A DNA stretch of 64,000 nucleotides from Granulicella paludicola (lineage in GTDB: Bacteria > Acidobacteriota > Terriglobia > Terriglobales > Acidobacteriaceae). Below, piece by piece: positions 1-8,420 of the stretch (within the stretch, counting starts at the first letter, position 1; the number at the start of each line of letters is the position of its first letter). The position numbers and the translations under genes were made by a program. The stretch is taken from positions 407,243 to 471,242 of the forward strand of contig NZ_JAGSYC010000023.1 in NCBI RefSeq assembly GCF_025685545.1. Reading direction: 5' to 3'. The notes below the pieces were generated by a model that did no database searches, was not told where the DNA came from, and saw only the letters and a program-made list of their open reading frames with translations.

Positions 1-521
1 GTGCCACCGCGCTGGCCTTTTGCACCGTTGCTCAGGCCCTTGCCATGAATCAATCCCGGCCCAGTGATCGAGAAGTCGTGCAAACCTTCTCCATAGAGCA
101 GGGAGTTCTTCCAGTGGTTATGCCCGTAGTCCTGGTACGGAATCCACGGATCGTTGTTCTCCGCCGCGTCATACGTTCCGCCGCGATAGCCGGTGGTCTC
201 TCCGGGCATGGGCGAGTCCGCCGCCAGAATGGTGCAGCCTTGCGAAAGATGCAGCGAAACGAAGCTCTTCAACCGGAGTGTAAAACAGACATACGTCCCT
301 GACGGGAACACCAGCGTTCCTCCACCAGCAGCCGCTACCGCTTCGATTGCTCGGTTAATTGCAGGTGAGTCTACCGTCTTGCCGTCGCCGGTTGCGCCGT
401 AGGTCCGCACGTTGAAGGAGGCTTCAGCCGCAGCAGAAGAAGGTGACTGCCCGAGTGCTACGTAGCCAACCGTGGAGGCGAGGGCGAGGGGAGAAAGTTT
501 GATCAGGTCGCGTCGTTGCAT
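1..521 (-). CDS. Glycoside hydrolase family 28 (polygalacturonase-like), 3' part outside window
   Basis: Reads leftward from an ATG at 521 and runs off the window edge, so only about the first 173 codons are present. The N-terminus has a twin-arginine-type signal (MQRRDLIKL, then a hydrophobic stretch ending near ALGQS), so export is likely. The mature part begins FNVRTYGATGDGKTVDSPAI and continues with a GGGTLVFPSGTY segment, the classic first coils of the pectin-lyase-like right-handed beta helix of GH28 enzymes. A later GPGLIHGKG stretch fits the same family. The catalytic Asp residues lie in the missing part. Likely role: extracytoplasmic hydrolysis of pectin-type polysaccharide; exact substrate unknown. 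Confidence 0.85.
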   Translation of the reverse strand, partial: MQRRDLIKLSPLALASTVGYVALGQSPSSAAAEASFNVRTYGATGDGKTVDSPAINRAIEAVAAAGGGTLVFPSGTYVCFTLRLKSFVSLHLSQGCTILAADSPMPGETTGYRGGTYDAAENNDPWIPYQDYGHNHWKNSLLYGEGLHDFSITGPGLIHGKGLSNGAKGQRGG

Positions 522-602
522 GGTGCGGCGATGCTAACAGGTAGGACTGACAGGTGGGAATAGCTGTCAGACCAAGCTGCCGGCTCGGCGTACGATAGAG
601 CC

Positions 603-1232
603 ATGGCTGCTGGACTCGAAGAACTCTTGCACGACGCCGAAATCGCCCATGGACACCTCTGTGCGGGACAGATTCTCGGGGTGCGCATGGCGATGCTCGC
701 ACTGGCGAAACTGGGTATCGATGACCCGCGCAAACGCACACTCACGAACGGTGAACTGAATCCCGACCGCAAGCGGCTGGTGACGTTTGTTGAGATCGAC
801 CGGTGCGCGACCGATGCGATCGGGGTCGTGACAGCCTGCCGCGTCGGCAAGCGCGCGCTGAAGCTGCGTGACTGGGGCAAGATGGCCGCAACCTTCGTCG
901 ACCTGAACCAGCCGCTCGGAGATGACGCGTACAAAGGCGTGCGGGTGGTGGCGCTTGAAAGCTCCAAGGCGCGCGCCAAGGAACTGTATCCGGAGCTTGA
1001 GAAAAACGCGCAGCAGATGCACGCCTACCGCGAGATGCCGGACGAAGAGCTCTTTGCCGAACAGTGGGTACGCGTGCCGCTGCCACCAAGCGAGTTTCCC
1101 GGCTTCAAGGGGCAGCGTGTGGTGTGCTCCCGCTGCGGCGAGGGCGTGAACTTCGACCGCTTTGTGGAGCGCGAAGGAAAGCGACTTTGCTTTGGCTGCG
1201 CTTCCGAAAAACTGTATTACCAGCCGCTGTAA
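603..1232 (+). CDS. FmdE-domain protein with C-terminal zinc ribbon
   Basis: A 209-residue protein. Residues about 1-140 match the FmdE fold (formylmethanofuran dehydrogenase subunit E family): an N-terminal HG-LCAGQILGVRMA segment, then VEIDRCATDAIGVVTACRVGKR. The C-terminus has a small zinc ribbon, CSRCGEGVNF then CFGCASEKLYY. In archaea FmdE accompanies formylmethanofuran dehydrogenase, but bacterial homologues of this size often stand alone near molybdenum or other metal functions, and no formylmethanofuran gene is visible here. Its biochemical role is therefore not known. It stands between two minus-strand genes and converges on 1302-1601. Confidence 0.8.
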   Translation: MAAGLEELLHDAEIAHGHLCAGQILGVRMAMLALAKLGIDDPRKRTLTNGELNPDRKRLVTFVEIDRCATDAIGVVTACRVGKRALKLRDWGKMAATFVDLNQPLGDDAYKGVRVVALESSKARAKELYPELEKNAQQMHAYREMPDEELFAEQWVRVPLPPSEFPGFKGQRVVCSRCGEGVNFDRFVEREGKRLCFGCASEKLYYQPL

Positions 1233-1248
1233 ATGACGCAGAAACGGC

Positions 1249-1277
1249 GAGGCCGCTCCAGGAATCGGAGCGGCCTC
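1249..1277. terminator. Hairpin terminator between convergent genes
   Basis: Perfect 11-bp inverted repeat (GAGGCCGCTCC / GGAGCGGCCTC) with a 7-nt loop, 17 bp after the stop of the FmdE-like gene and 25 bp beyond the stop of the convergent gene. There is no clean T-run on either side, so it may serve both strands weakly. Confidence 0.6.
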
Positions 1278-1301
1278 TGCGAACGTCGTGTGGGTTAGCG
1301 A

Positions 1302-1601
1302 TTAGCGCCAGCCGCGGTGATCGAAGCGGTGGTCATAGCTCCAGTCGCGGTGATAGCCGTAGTAGCCGGGGTAGCCGTATCCGTATACAACCGGAGGAGC
1401 TACGTAACGCGGGCCGTAAGAGCGAGGGCCGTAGTAGGCGTGGCCATAGTAAGCAGGCCCACCGATACGAACGCCGACGGCGAAGCGCTGCGCCTGAGCT
1501 GTGGGAGCCGCTGCGGTGAAGAGTGCGCCGGCGAGAGCGGTGGCTGCCAGCACCTTGACTGCGTTTGCCTTGAGCATCGTGGTTACGTTGGTGAGCTTCA
1601 T
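1302..1601 (-). CDS. Small exported Tyr/Gly-rich protein
   Basis: A 99-residue protein of unknown function. I chose the ATG at 1601 because an AGGAGG lies just upstream; an in-frame start further up has no such site. The N-terminus is a signal peptide (residues about 1-38, ending TAQAQ). The mature part is short and rich in Tyr, Gly, Pro and Arg (AYYGHAYYGPRSYGPRY, GYGYPGYYGYHRD), ending in a basic, aromatic tail. Such proteins are common in soil acidobacteria and are presumably periplasmic or surface proteins. No catalytic motif is visible. Confidence 0.75.
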   Translation of the reverse strand: MKLTNVTTMLKANAVKVLAATALAGALFTAAAPTAQAQRFAVGVRIGGPAYYGHAYYGPRSYGPRYVAPPVVYGYGYPGYYGYHRDWSYDHRFDHRGWR

Positions 1602-1717
1602 GACTTGCCTCCTGCAGGCTGTTCTTGCTTTCGCCTTGCATTCAAGTAAACGCAAGCTCACAAAAAGGGTTGCGCGCAACTATTTCGCACGACCGTGGTT
1701 AAGGCGTCTGCTGCGAC

Positions 1718-3778
1718 TCAATGCGTGAAGCTGTAGCGCAGACCCGCCTGCACAATGCGCGGCGGAGCCAGCGTGAGGATCGGCGTACGGCCCGCTTCGA
1801 TGCTGCGATTCAACAGGTTCTGCGCCGTAGCGAAGATCGACAGGCCGTGCGTCAGAGAGCGATCCACAGATACATCGAACCGCGCATACGGATGCAGCAG
1901 GAATTGGTTTGCGGAGTCGTCAAACTCATGTCCCTGATAGCTGGTGAGCAGGTGAAGATTGACCACGCGCGGCGCCGCGTAGTTGACCGTGGCGGTGGCT
2001 GATTCGCGGGGAACCTCCGGCGTCCACTTCCCCGCCAGCAGTTGCGTCGCGAGCGGAATCGTCGGTTGAATCACCGGGTTGTAACGGGTAACCGTAGCAA
2101 TGGCAAGCTGATAGCCAGCGGTCGCATCGAGGTTGTGCCAGCGGTTGGACTGCGCCTCCACCATCACGCCGTCGCTGCGAATCTGACCGAGGTTCTGACG
2201 TTGCAGCGTCTGCGAGGTTGCAGTCTGAGCGAGGAGCACCGCGGAGATGGGGCGGTTGACCTCCGTCCAGAAGTACGTGGCGCGAACGTGCCCAAACTTG
2301 CCGTCCAGATCGCCGCCGAACTCGAAGCCGGTTGCGCGTTCGGCGAGCAGAGCGTTGTTGGCGCGCGTCAACTGCTGGCCGACCTGGCTGGTGCGATACA
2401 GCTCGTTCAGACTCGGGCCGCGAAAGGCGCGGAAGCCGGTGCCGGTGAGCGAGAAGCCGTGACCGAGCTGACGCACGACGCCGAGATGAGGACTCGCGAC
2501 GAGTTCGTCGATCTCGGGCTGCGGAGTGATCGCCTTCGTACTCGAGGCGGTTTGCAGACCATCGAAGGTGCGGAAAGAATCAACCCGAATCGAGCCAGAC
2601 AACGACCATTTGCGCGGCAGCCAGACGGCATCGAGATAGCCACCGGTCTCGCGCTGACGAGCGTTGGTGCTGGTGGTAATACCGAGAACATTGCTGGAGA
2701 CAGCGGTCTCGTCGTCGGTGCCACGAATGTCGCGGAGGTCGATGCCCGCTGCGGCGGTCAGGTTCGGCTGCAGAGACTTATTGGCCTGCAAGACAAAGCC
2801 AAACTCATCCGTGGGGACGCGCTGCAGCTTGGTGAGCGACTCTGAGTTGCGATCGGCAGCGACCGACGAGAACGCCTGGCGGTAGCCTTCGCGCGAGCCG
2901 TAAAGACGGAGGCTTGCGTTGCCGAACGCACCGGAGCGATCGGCTCCGGCGACGTAGCGCCAGAGTCGCGCGGCGTTGGTCTGAAGGAACGTTCCGTTGC
3001 CTCGCGACTCGTTCATCACATTGCCGCGCAGGAACGCTGCGTTGCCATTCGCTGTTCCCGTGCCAGCCACGATCGGCATGCGCAACTCCACACGCGCGCT
3101 TTCGCTGGTGACGTTCGATTCGGTATCAACCGAGCCGCGCAGCGACGGAGCCGTCGGAACGTAACCTCCGGTCGAGAGCACACTGACTGCGGACAGTGTG
3201 CTGAGGTAATGGGCTGTTGTGGTGAGGAGAGCATCGCCGTTGGCGGTGTTCTCGGTTGCTCCAAAGGCGTCGGCTGCGAAGTTGAACTTGTGCTTGGGCT
3301 CGACAGGGATCTCATCGATCACGCCGCCAATCGCGGAGGAACCGTAGAGGTCGGAGGCTCCACCGCGCAGCAGTTCTACCTGATCGAGGGCCAGCGCCGG
3401 AATCTCGTTCCAATGAATCCACGTTCCAAAGGGATCGTTGAGCGGGACTTCGTCGCTGACGACCAGGGTGCGACTCGCGGCTGTGCTGCCAAGACCGCGA
3501 AGGCTGATGCCCTGCGAGGTCGGGTTTGCAGACCACGAACTGGTGCGACGGAAGAGCTGGAAGCCTGCGACGGAATGCAGACGGTCATCCAGGGAAAAGC
3601 CCGGAGTCTGCTGCATCTGCGGCTGCGAGAGCGTGGCGACGCTGGTGGCCGAGTCGTTGATGCTCGCGAGGCCACGGTCGGCGCTAACGGTGATCGTGTC
3701 AGTGGCCTTCGGCGCAGGTTGTTGCGCGCGCAGATGTACGGCAAGGAGCGCGACGAGAATCGTGGTGACAGCTCTCAT
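1718..3778 (-). CDS. TonB-dependent outer-membrane receptor
   Basis: About 686 residues. I start it at 3778 (MRAVTTILVALLAVHLRAQQ, a signal peptide, with GGAGTTG upstream); longer in-frame starts would overlap gatA. After the signal comes a TonB-box-like stretch (TDTITVSADR). The plug domain follows at about residues 45-150, with GISLRGLG, then VELLRGGASDLYGSSAIGGVI. The rest is a 22-strand-type barrel ending in PPRIVQAGLRYSFTH. It should import a siderophore, cobalamin, saccharide or similar ligand by TonB-driven transport; the ligand cannot be read from sequence. It begins 19 bp after the gatA stop, so it is probably cotranscribed. Confidence 0.9.
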   Translation of the reverse strand: MRAVTTILVALLAVHLRAQQPAPKATDTITVSADRGLASINDSATSVATLSQPQMQQTPGFSLDDRLHSVAGFQLFRRTSSWSANPTSQGISLRGLGSTAASRTLVVSDEVPLNDPFGTWIHWNEIPALALDQVELLRGGASDLYGSSAIGGVIDEIPVEPKHKFNFAADAFGATENTANGDALLTTTAHYLSTLSAVSVLSTGGYVPTAPSLRGSVDTESNVTSESARVELRMPIVAGTGTANGNAAFLRGNVMNESRGNGTFLQTNAARLWRYVAGADRSGAFGNASLRLYGSREGYRQAFSSVAADRNSESLTKLQRVPTDEFGFVLQANKSLQPNLTAAAGIDLRDIRGTDDETAVSSNVLGITTSTNARQRETGGYLDAVWLPRKWSLSGSIRVDSFRTFDGLQTASSTKAITPQPEIDELVASPHLGVVRQLGHGFSLTGTGFRAFRGPSLNELYRTSQVGQQLTRANNALLAERATGFEFGGDLDGKFGHVRATYFWTEVNRPISAVLLAQTATSQTLQRQNLGQIRSDGVMVEAQSNRWHNLDATAGYQLAIATVTRYNPVIQPTIPLATQLLAGKWTPEVPRESATATVNYAAPRVVNLHLLTSYQGHEFDDSANQFLLHPYARFDVSVDRSLTHGLSIFATAQNLLNRSIEAGRTPILTLAPPRIVQAGLRYSFTH

Positions 3779-3797
3779 CGCAACTCCAGGGCCATAC

Positions 3798-5276
3798 TTA
3801 CTTGACCTGTGCGGCTTCGATCGCTGCGCCGACGCGGAGCATCGTGGACTCATCGAAGTGTTTGCCGAGGACCTGAACACCGATGGGCAGACCGTCCTTC
3901 GTGGTGCCGCACGGGACGCTCATACCGCAGATGCCAGCAAGCGAGGCGGCAACTGAGTAGATGTCTTCGAGGTACATCTGGATCGGGTCCTCGGTCTTTT
4001 CGCCGAGCTTCCAGGCGGGGGTTGGTGTAACCGGGCAGACGATCGCATCGACGTCGTTGAAGACCGTGAGGAAGTCGCGGGTGAGCAGCGTGCGGACCTG
4101 CTGCGCCTTGCGGTAGTAGGCGTCGTAGTACCCCGCCGAGAGCACGTAGGTGCCGAGCAGGATGCGGCGCTTGACCTCAGGACCGAAGGCCTCGTCGCGG
4201 GACTTGCGGTACATGTTCGCCAGGGTGTTGGCCTCGGCGCTGCGGTGACCGAAACGAACGCCGTCCATGCGCGAAAGGTTTGAGCTGGCTTCCGCTGTTG
4301 CCAGAACGTAGTACGTGGGCACAGCGTAGCTGGTGTGCGGCAGCGAGACCTTTTGGATGCTACAACCGGCGGCCCGCAGATCGTCGAGAGACTTCTCGAT
4401 AGCAGCACGAATCTCGGGATCGAGACCTTCGCCGAAGTACTCCTCGGGAACGCCGATGCGGAGACCGGCAACCGGCTTAGCGAGGTCTGCGGAATAGCTG
4501 CCAACCGGCTGCGCGGAGCTTGTTGAGTCCATTGTGTCCGTGCCTGCGAGGACTTCGAGCAACGTTGCGGCGTCAGCGACTGAGTGTGCGAACGGTCCGA
4601 TGCGGTCGAGCGACGACGCGAAGGCGATCAGCCCATAACGCGATACTCGACCATACGTCGGCAATACGCCAACGACGCCGCAGAAGGCTGCGGGCTGGCG
4701 GATGGAGCCGCCTGTGTCTGTACCGAGCGAGGCGGCGCAAAGGCCAGCGGCGACTGCGGCCGCCGAGCCGCCGGATGAGCCGCCGGGAACGCGGTCGAGC
4801 GAGCGCGGGTTGTGGACCGGGCCATAGGCTGAGTTCTCGTTCGAGCCGCCCATTGCGAACTCGTCGCAGTTCAGCTTGCCGAGCAGGACAGCGCCTGCGG
4901 CCTCGAGCTTAGCTACAGCGGTTGCGTCATAGGGCGGGTGATAGCCATTGAGGATCTTCGATGCGGCGGTTGCGGGTGCTCCTTTGAGCGTGAGGACATC
5001 CTTGATGCCGATGGGAACGCCTGCGAGCGGGCCGAGCGGAGCGCCGGACTTTACGGCGGCATCGACGCTGGCTGCCTGGGCGAGAGCGCGATCTTTGGTG
5101 AGCGCGAGGTAGCTGTTGATCTCAGGATCAACGGCGGCGATGCGCTCGTAGTAGCGCTCGGCGAGGGCGGTCGCGGAGGTCGTTCCGCTGACCACGGCAG
5201 CGCGGGCTTCGGCCAGCGTGAGGGTGGAGAGATCGTTGTTCACGGTCGACTTGAGAGCGTTCGGTGATTCGGGCAT
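3798..5276 (-). CDS. gatA: Asp-tRNA(Asn)/Glu-tRNA(Gln) amidotransferase subunit A
   Basis: 492 residues, the usual length. GatA is the amidase subunit of GatCAB, which converts misacylated Glu-tRNA(Gln) or Asp-tRNA(Asn) to the correct amide form in the cytoplasm. The amidase-signature Ser-cisSer-Lys triad is visible: the Lys in GVPIGIKDVLT, then the GGSSGGSAAAVAAG loop and GTDTGGSIRQPA. It lies 116 bp after gatC in the same direction. gatB is not in the window. The 116-bp spacer carries a class A repeat at 5333-5368. Confidence 0.97.
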   Translation of the reverse strand: MPESPNALKSTVNNDLSTLTLAEARAAVVSGTTSATALAERYYERIAAVDPEINSYLALTKDRALAQAASVDAAVKSGAPLGPLAGVPIGIKDVLTLKGAPATAASKILNGYHPPYDATAVAKLEAAGAVLLGKLNCDEFAMGGSNENSAYGPVHNPRSLDRVPGGSSGGSAAAVAAGLCAASLGTDTGGSIRQPAAFCGVVGVLPTYGRVSRYGLIAFASSLDRIGPFAHSVADAATLLEVLAGTDTMDSTSSAQPVGSYSADLAKPVAGLRIGVPEEYFGEGLDPEIRAAIEKSLDDLRAAGCSIQKVSLPHTSYAVPTYYVLATAEASSNLSRMDGVRFGHRSAEANTLANMYRKSRDEAFGPEVKRRILLGTYVLSAGYYDAYYRKAQQVRTLLTRDFLTVFNDVDAIVCPVTPTPAWKLGEKTEDPIQMYLEDIYSVAASLAGICGMSVPCGTTKDGLPIGVQVLGKHFDESTMLRVGAAIEAAQVK

Positions 5277-5332
5277 CGTTCAGTAGTTCCTTGAGAGTGG
5301 TGCCTGTCGGCTTGCAGCGTCGCGAGTTTGAG

Positions 5333-5368
5333 ATGCAGATTCCTACGCTGCGCTACGGAATGACAAAA
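5333..5368 (-). repeat. Class A REP-like hairpin repeat (gatC-gatA spacer)
   Basis: On the minus strand it reads TGTCATTCC, a GTAGCGCAGCG-type middle, then GGAATCTGCAT. The ATTCC and GGAAT arms can pair (here with one off-centre base). It begins 24 nt after the gatC stop codon. Nearly the same sequence occurs at 63727-63761. Its orientation relative to transcription is opposite to the copies in the ribosomal operon. Confidence 0.8.
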
Positions 5369-5392
5369 GTAGAGGACTGCGGTCTAGCAAGG

Positions 5393-5722
5393 TTAGCGCT
5401 CGATGACCTTGGGGACCTTGAAGAAGCGGCCGTCGCTTTCGGGGGCCTGCGACATCACGGCGGCACGATCGACCGAGGGTTTTACAACGTCGGGGCGAAG
5501 CGTTTCACCAGCTGTCGCGGGGGCGATGCCGAGGGCTTCGGCGACTTGTGCCATTGGCTCGACCTGCGAGGTGTCGAGCTCGCTGAGCTGCGCGATGTGG
5601 CCGAGGATCGCGTTGAGATCGTGCGCCATGCGCGGCAACTCTTCGGCGGTGAGCTCGAGGTTGGCGAGGTCGGCGACGTGGCGAACGTCTTCAAGCGATA
5701 CGGCAGAGTTCTGGTTCGACAT
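5393..5722 (-). CDS. gatC: Asp-tRNA(Asn)/Glu-tRNA(Gln) amidotransferase subunit C
   Basis: 109 residues, typical GatC size. It starts MSNQNSAVSLEDVRHVADL and has the family pattern of VRHVADLANLELT, then an LNAILGHIAQLSELDTS segment, and the C-terminal LRPDVVKPS region that wraps around GatA. GatC stabilises the GatA-GatB interface. It precedes gatA in the same operon and follows a DUF721 gene. Confidence 0.95.
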   Translation of the reverse strand: MSNQNSAVSLEDVRHVADLANLELTAEELPRMAHDLNAILGHIAQLSELDTSQVEPMAQVAEALGIAPATAGETLRPDVVKPSVDRAAVMSQAPESDGRFFKVPKVIER

Positions 5723-5787
5723 GCTGACTCCTAATAACTATGGGCAAGAGGGTTCTTGCGGCATTCCTATTGTAGCTGGCGGCAAAC

Positions 5788-6099
5788 TCAGCGAGCAGGC
5801 TTAGGAAACGGGCGGCGGGTGCCGGCCTCATGGAACTGAATGGCCTGCAGGCGGACGTTGGCAATGCGGCCGAGATCGTTCGAGAGGGCCGAGCGCATGT
5901 GCAGAAACTGCTGCATCCAGGCGGAGCCATCGACGCGAACGTGCAGGATGCGATCCCCATCTAGCTGGAGGAGTTCCCCATGTTCAGCGAGGGCGTGGCC
6001 GCAGGCGACGGGCCAGGCGGCGGCGAGACGATCTTCGTCGGTGAGCTCGCGGAGGCTGCGGCCCAGGGAATCTCGAAGGATGTCGCGCATTCGTTGCAT
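5788..6099 (-). CDS. DUF721 (DciA-like) protein
   Basis: 103 residues. The sequence RDILRDSLGRSLREL..., then AAWPVACGHALAEHGEL, followed by LHVRVDGSAWMQQFLHMRSAL has the DUF721 pattern (a W-x-VAG/ACG-like turn and a V-x-V-x-S/G-x-A-W strand). DUF721 includes DciA, the ancestral loader of the replicative helicase DnaB in bacteria without DnaC. Whether this copy loads helicase is inference; the domain is compact, with no long extra tail. It follows the gmhB-like gene by 9 bp and precedes gatC. Confidence 0.75.
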   Translation of the reverse strand: MQRMRDILRDSLGRSLRELTDEDRLAAAWPVACGHALAEHGELLQLDGDRILHVRVDGSAWMQQFLHMRSALSNDLGRIANVRLQAIQFHEAGTRRPFPKPAR

Positions 6100-6108
6100 A
6101 GGCCTACT

Positions 6109-6657
6109 TTATGCGTTCCGGGCGATGAGGTGAGGAAGGACTTCGCTCAGGGAGTGGATGAGCTGGAAGTTGCCGGGGCAGGGGGTGGGCTCGGTGCCAC
6201 TGAGCAGGAATGCCTGTCGCAGACCTGCGGCGTTGGCGGCAGCTATGTCGGTGCAGCGGTCGCCGATGAGAAGTGATTGGGACAAGTCCAGATCAAGATC
6301 GCGGGCGGCGCGCAGGATCATGCCGGGGGAAGGTTTGCGATCTTCGTGTTCGCGCTGGTATTCGCCGAGACCCTGGGGGTGGTAGGGGCAGTGGTAGGTG
6401 GCGGCCAGGGGAGTTTTGCGGGAGGCGAACTCGGCATGAATCCAGGCGGTGAGGGTGTCGAAGTCGGCCTGGGTGTAGATGCCGCGGCCAATGCCAGCCT
6501 GGTTGGTGACGACGACGAGCTTATAGCCGAGTTCAGTGGCGTGGCGGCAGAGTGAGAAGATGCCGGGCACCCATTGCACGTCTTCGATGCGGTAGAGGTA
6601 GTGGGTCTCCTCGTTGATGACGCCGTCACGGTCGAGGAAGAGGGCTGGGGTGGGCAC
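6109..6657 (-). CDS. gmhB: HAD-IIIA phosphatase, GmhB-like (heptose bisphosphate phosphatase family)
   Basis: 182 residues, the usual GmhB length. HAD motif I is FLDRDGVINE (nucleophile Asp9, general acid Asp11), motif II is VVTNQAGIGRG, motif III has the Lys of RKPSPGM, and motif IV is IGDRCTDIAAANAAG. This family removes the 7-phosphate from D-glycero-D-manno-heptose 1,7-bisphosphate during LPS heptose synthesis, or acts on related sugar phosphates. Oddity: the zinc loop keeps CPYHP but the usual second Cys pair (C-x-C before RKP) is replaced by EHED, so zinc binding may be lost or altered. The heptose substrate is therefore only probable. Confidence 0.8.
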   Translation of the reverse strand: MPTPALFLDRDGVINEETHYLYRIEDVQWVPGIFSLCRHATELGYKLVVVTNQAGIGRGIYTQADFDTLTAWIHAEFASRKTPLAATYHCPYHPQGLGEYQREHEDRKPSPGMILRAARDLDLDLSQSLLIGDRCTDIAAANAAGLRQAFLLSGTEPTPCPGNFQLIHSLSEVLPHLIARNA

Positions 6658-6748
6658 GGTCTTATTTTAGGGGGTTAGAGGAGAGTGGAGGGAGGAGAGT
6701 GTTTGTTGATAGAGGATGGTTATGATGGAGGGTGAGTGGAGGTACGCG

Positions 6749-7321
6749 ATGTCCAGGACAGAGTCGAAGATGGTGGAGCTGGGGACGGTGGCGCCTGCGT
6801 TTGAGCTGACCGATGTGGTGAGTGGCAGGGCCGTCGGTCGGGATGATGTGGCGGCCGACACCAAGGGTCTGCTGGTGATGTTTGTGTGTCCGCACTGCCC
6901 GTACGTGAAGCATGTGGAGGCGGAGCTGGGACGCATTGGGAGGGACTACGCGGGCAGGATTGGCGTGGTGGCAATCAATTCGAACGACCTGGTGGAGTAT
7001 CCGCAGGATGGGCCGGAGCAAATGACGGAACAGGTCGAAAAGAACGGCTGGAACTTCCCTTACCTGCTGGACGAGACGCAGGAGGTGGCCCGTGAGTATG
7101 AGGCTGCCTGCACGCCGGACTTCTTCCTGTTCGATCAGGAAATGAAGCTGGTGTATCGCGGGCAGCTGGACGAGAGCCGACCTCGGCGAGGTGATTTTGG
7201 CAACGATGTGCCGCTGACGGGCAACGATCTTCGTGCCGCGATGGATGCGGTGGTTGCCGGTGAGAAGCCCACAGCAGAGCAGAAGAACAGCATCGGCTGC
7301 AATATCAAGTGGAAGCAGTAG
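6749..7321 (+). CDS. Thioredoxin-fold / AhpC-TSA family protein
   Basis: 190 residues from the ATG at 6749, which has GGAGG at the right distance; an ATG 33 bp earlier lacks one. The fold is that of AhpC/TSA-type peroxiredoxin-like proteins: VAPAFELTDVVSGR, a VMFVCPHCPYVKHVEAEL active-site segment (C-P-H-C), VVAINSND, and a cis-Pro-like ACTPDFFLFD. This subfamily has a true C-x-x-C pair, so a thiol-disulfide reductase role is as likely as peroxidase. No signal peptide. It is followed 33 bp later by the carbonic anhydrase gene. Confidence 0.85.
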   Translation: MSRTESKMVELGTVAPAFELTDVVSGRAVGRDDVAADTKGLLVMFVCPHCPYVKHVEAELGRIGRDYAGRIGVVAINSNDLVEYPQDGPEQMTEQVEKNGWNFPYLLDETQEVAREYEAACTPDFFLFDQEMKLVYRGQLDESRPRRGDFGNDVPLTGNDLRAAMDAVVAGEKPTAEQKNSIGCNIKWKQ

Positions 7322-7354
7322 CAACCGGACGATAGGAAAGACGAAGAGACGACT

Positions 7355-7987
7355 GTGACTGACGTTCTTGAGAGTTTGAAGGATGGTGTGCGGCGGTTTC
7401 AAACGGAGATCTATCCGGCCCGCGCGGAGATGTATACGCAGGCCGAGAGCGAGCCGCAGCGGCCGGATACGCTGTTCATTACGTGTGCCGATTCTCGCAT
7501 CGACCCGAACGAGATTACGCAGACCGGCCCTGGCGAGGTGTTTGTGACCCGCAATATCGGCAACATGGTGCCGGCGTATGGCGAGATGCTGGGCGGTGTG
7601 AGCGCGGTGATTGAGTTTGCGGTAAGCGGTCTGGGCGTGAAGCACATTGTGGTGTGCGGACATTCCGACTGCGGCGCGATGAAGGCGCTGCTGACGCCGG
7701 ACTCCGTGGCCAAGATGCCGACGGTCAAGAGCTGGCTGAAGAATGCTCATGCCGCTCTGAGTGTGGCGGAGACGCTGCACGAGAGGCTAAGCGGGACGTC
7801 GTTGATCGAAGAGCTGACGGAGCAGAATGTGCTGCTGCAGCTACAACACCTGAAAACCCACCCATCCGTGGCTGCGGCGATGGCGACGGGGGATCTGACG
7901 CTTTCGGGCTGGGTGTATGAGATTGGAACAGGGGTAGTGCGTGTGGCCGCCGACGGCAGCCACACGTTTACGCGTATCGCTAAGTAA
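7355..7987 (+). CDS. Beta-carbonic anhydrase
   Basis: 210 residues, starting at a GTG. It catalyses CO2 + H2O to bicarbonate in the cytoplasm. Zinc ligands are recognisable: Cys44 of TCADSR, with the Asp46-Arg48 dyad, and His103 and Cys106 of VVCGHSDCG. The RNIGN motif and the C-terminal SGWVYEIGTGVV strand complete the fold. Lies directly behind the thioredoxin-fold gene, perhaps cotranscribed, and converges on a small membrane-protein gene four bases away. Confidence 0.95.
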   Translation: MTDVLESLKDGVRRFQTEIYPARAEMYTQAESEPQRPDTLFITCADSRIDPNEITQTGPGEVFVTRNIGNMVPAYGEMLGGVSAVIEFAVSGLGVKHIVVCGHSDCGAMKALLTPDSVAKMPTVKSWLKNAHAALSVAETLHERLSGTSLIEELTEQNVLLQLQHLKTHPSVAAAMATGDLTLSGWVYEIGTGVVRVAADGSHTFTRIAK

Positions 7988-7991
7988 CAAG

Positions 7992-8255
7992 TTACTTGCT
8001 GGAAGCGTCCGAGCCGTGCTGCTTGACCATCTTGTTGTAGATACCGAGGAGCAGGAACGGTGCGACCCACTGGCCGATGAACAGGGCCGGATTCGCCTTT
8101 TCTTTCTGAATGGCATTGACCGTGATGGAAGCTGCGATCGAAGCGATGGCTAGCCCCAGGAAAGCGCTCGACGGCACGGTGGCTGTGTACTGCTCAATGG
8201 CTGCGGTGACCTGGTCTTCTTTAGCCTGGCCGGGCTGAACGCGATAGTCAGTCAT
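7992..8255 (-). CDS. Small membrane protein, unknown
   Basis: 87 residues starting at 8255, where GGAGACATTATC precedes the ATG. About 30 polar N-terminal residues are followed by a hydrophobic segment (SSAFLGLAIASIAASITVNAI) and a second one (PALFIGQWVAPFLLLGIYNKM), with a short charged tail. I see no known motif. Its upstream region is shared back-to-back with the histidine operon promoter. Confidence 0.7.
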   Translation of the reverse strand: MTDYRVQPGQAKEDQVTAAIEQYTATVPSSAFLGLAIASIAASITVNAIQKEKANPALFIGQWVAPFLLLGIYNKMVKQHGSDASSK

Positions 8256-8383
8256 GATAATGTCTCCACGGCTGGTTGCCGTCTCTTGAGAAGATGCCGG
8301 AAGCGTGTAGCGCGGCAAGCGGCGGAAGTGTGCGATTTGCGTGGGGCGAAAGGATTGGCTCGGTTTTGTAACCTGACTCTCGT

Positions 8384-8412
8384 TTGACTTTCAGGGGCTG
8401 GCCGCATAGTTT
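8384..8412 (+). promoter_or_regulatory. Probable his operon promoter
   Basis: TTGACT at 8384-8389 and TAGTTT at 8407-8412 are separated by 17 bp. Transcription would start at about 8419-8421, at or next to the ATG of the leader peptide, which has no Shine-Dalgarno sequence of its own. Confidence 0.5.
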
Positions 8413-8420
8413 TAAAAGCA

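Noticed and set aside
1..521. GH28 gene as a truncated pseudogene
   Set aside because: It is cut only by the window edge; the frame is open and intact as far as it can be read.
6662..7780. Long minus-strand open frame (372 codons) opposite the thioredoxin-fold and carbonic anhydrase genes
   Set aside because: Low-complexity His/Arg/Leu-rich product, no family, fully antisense to two convincing genes; a shadow of GC-rich codon use.
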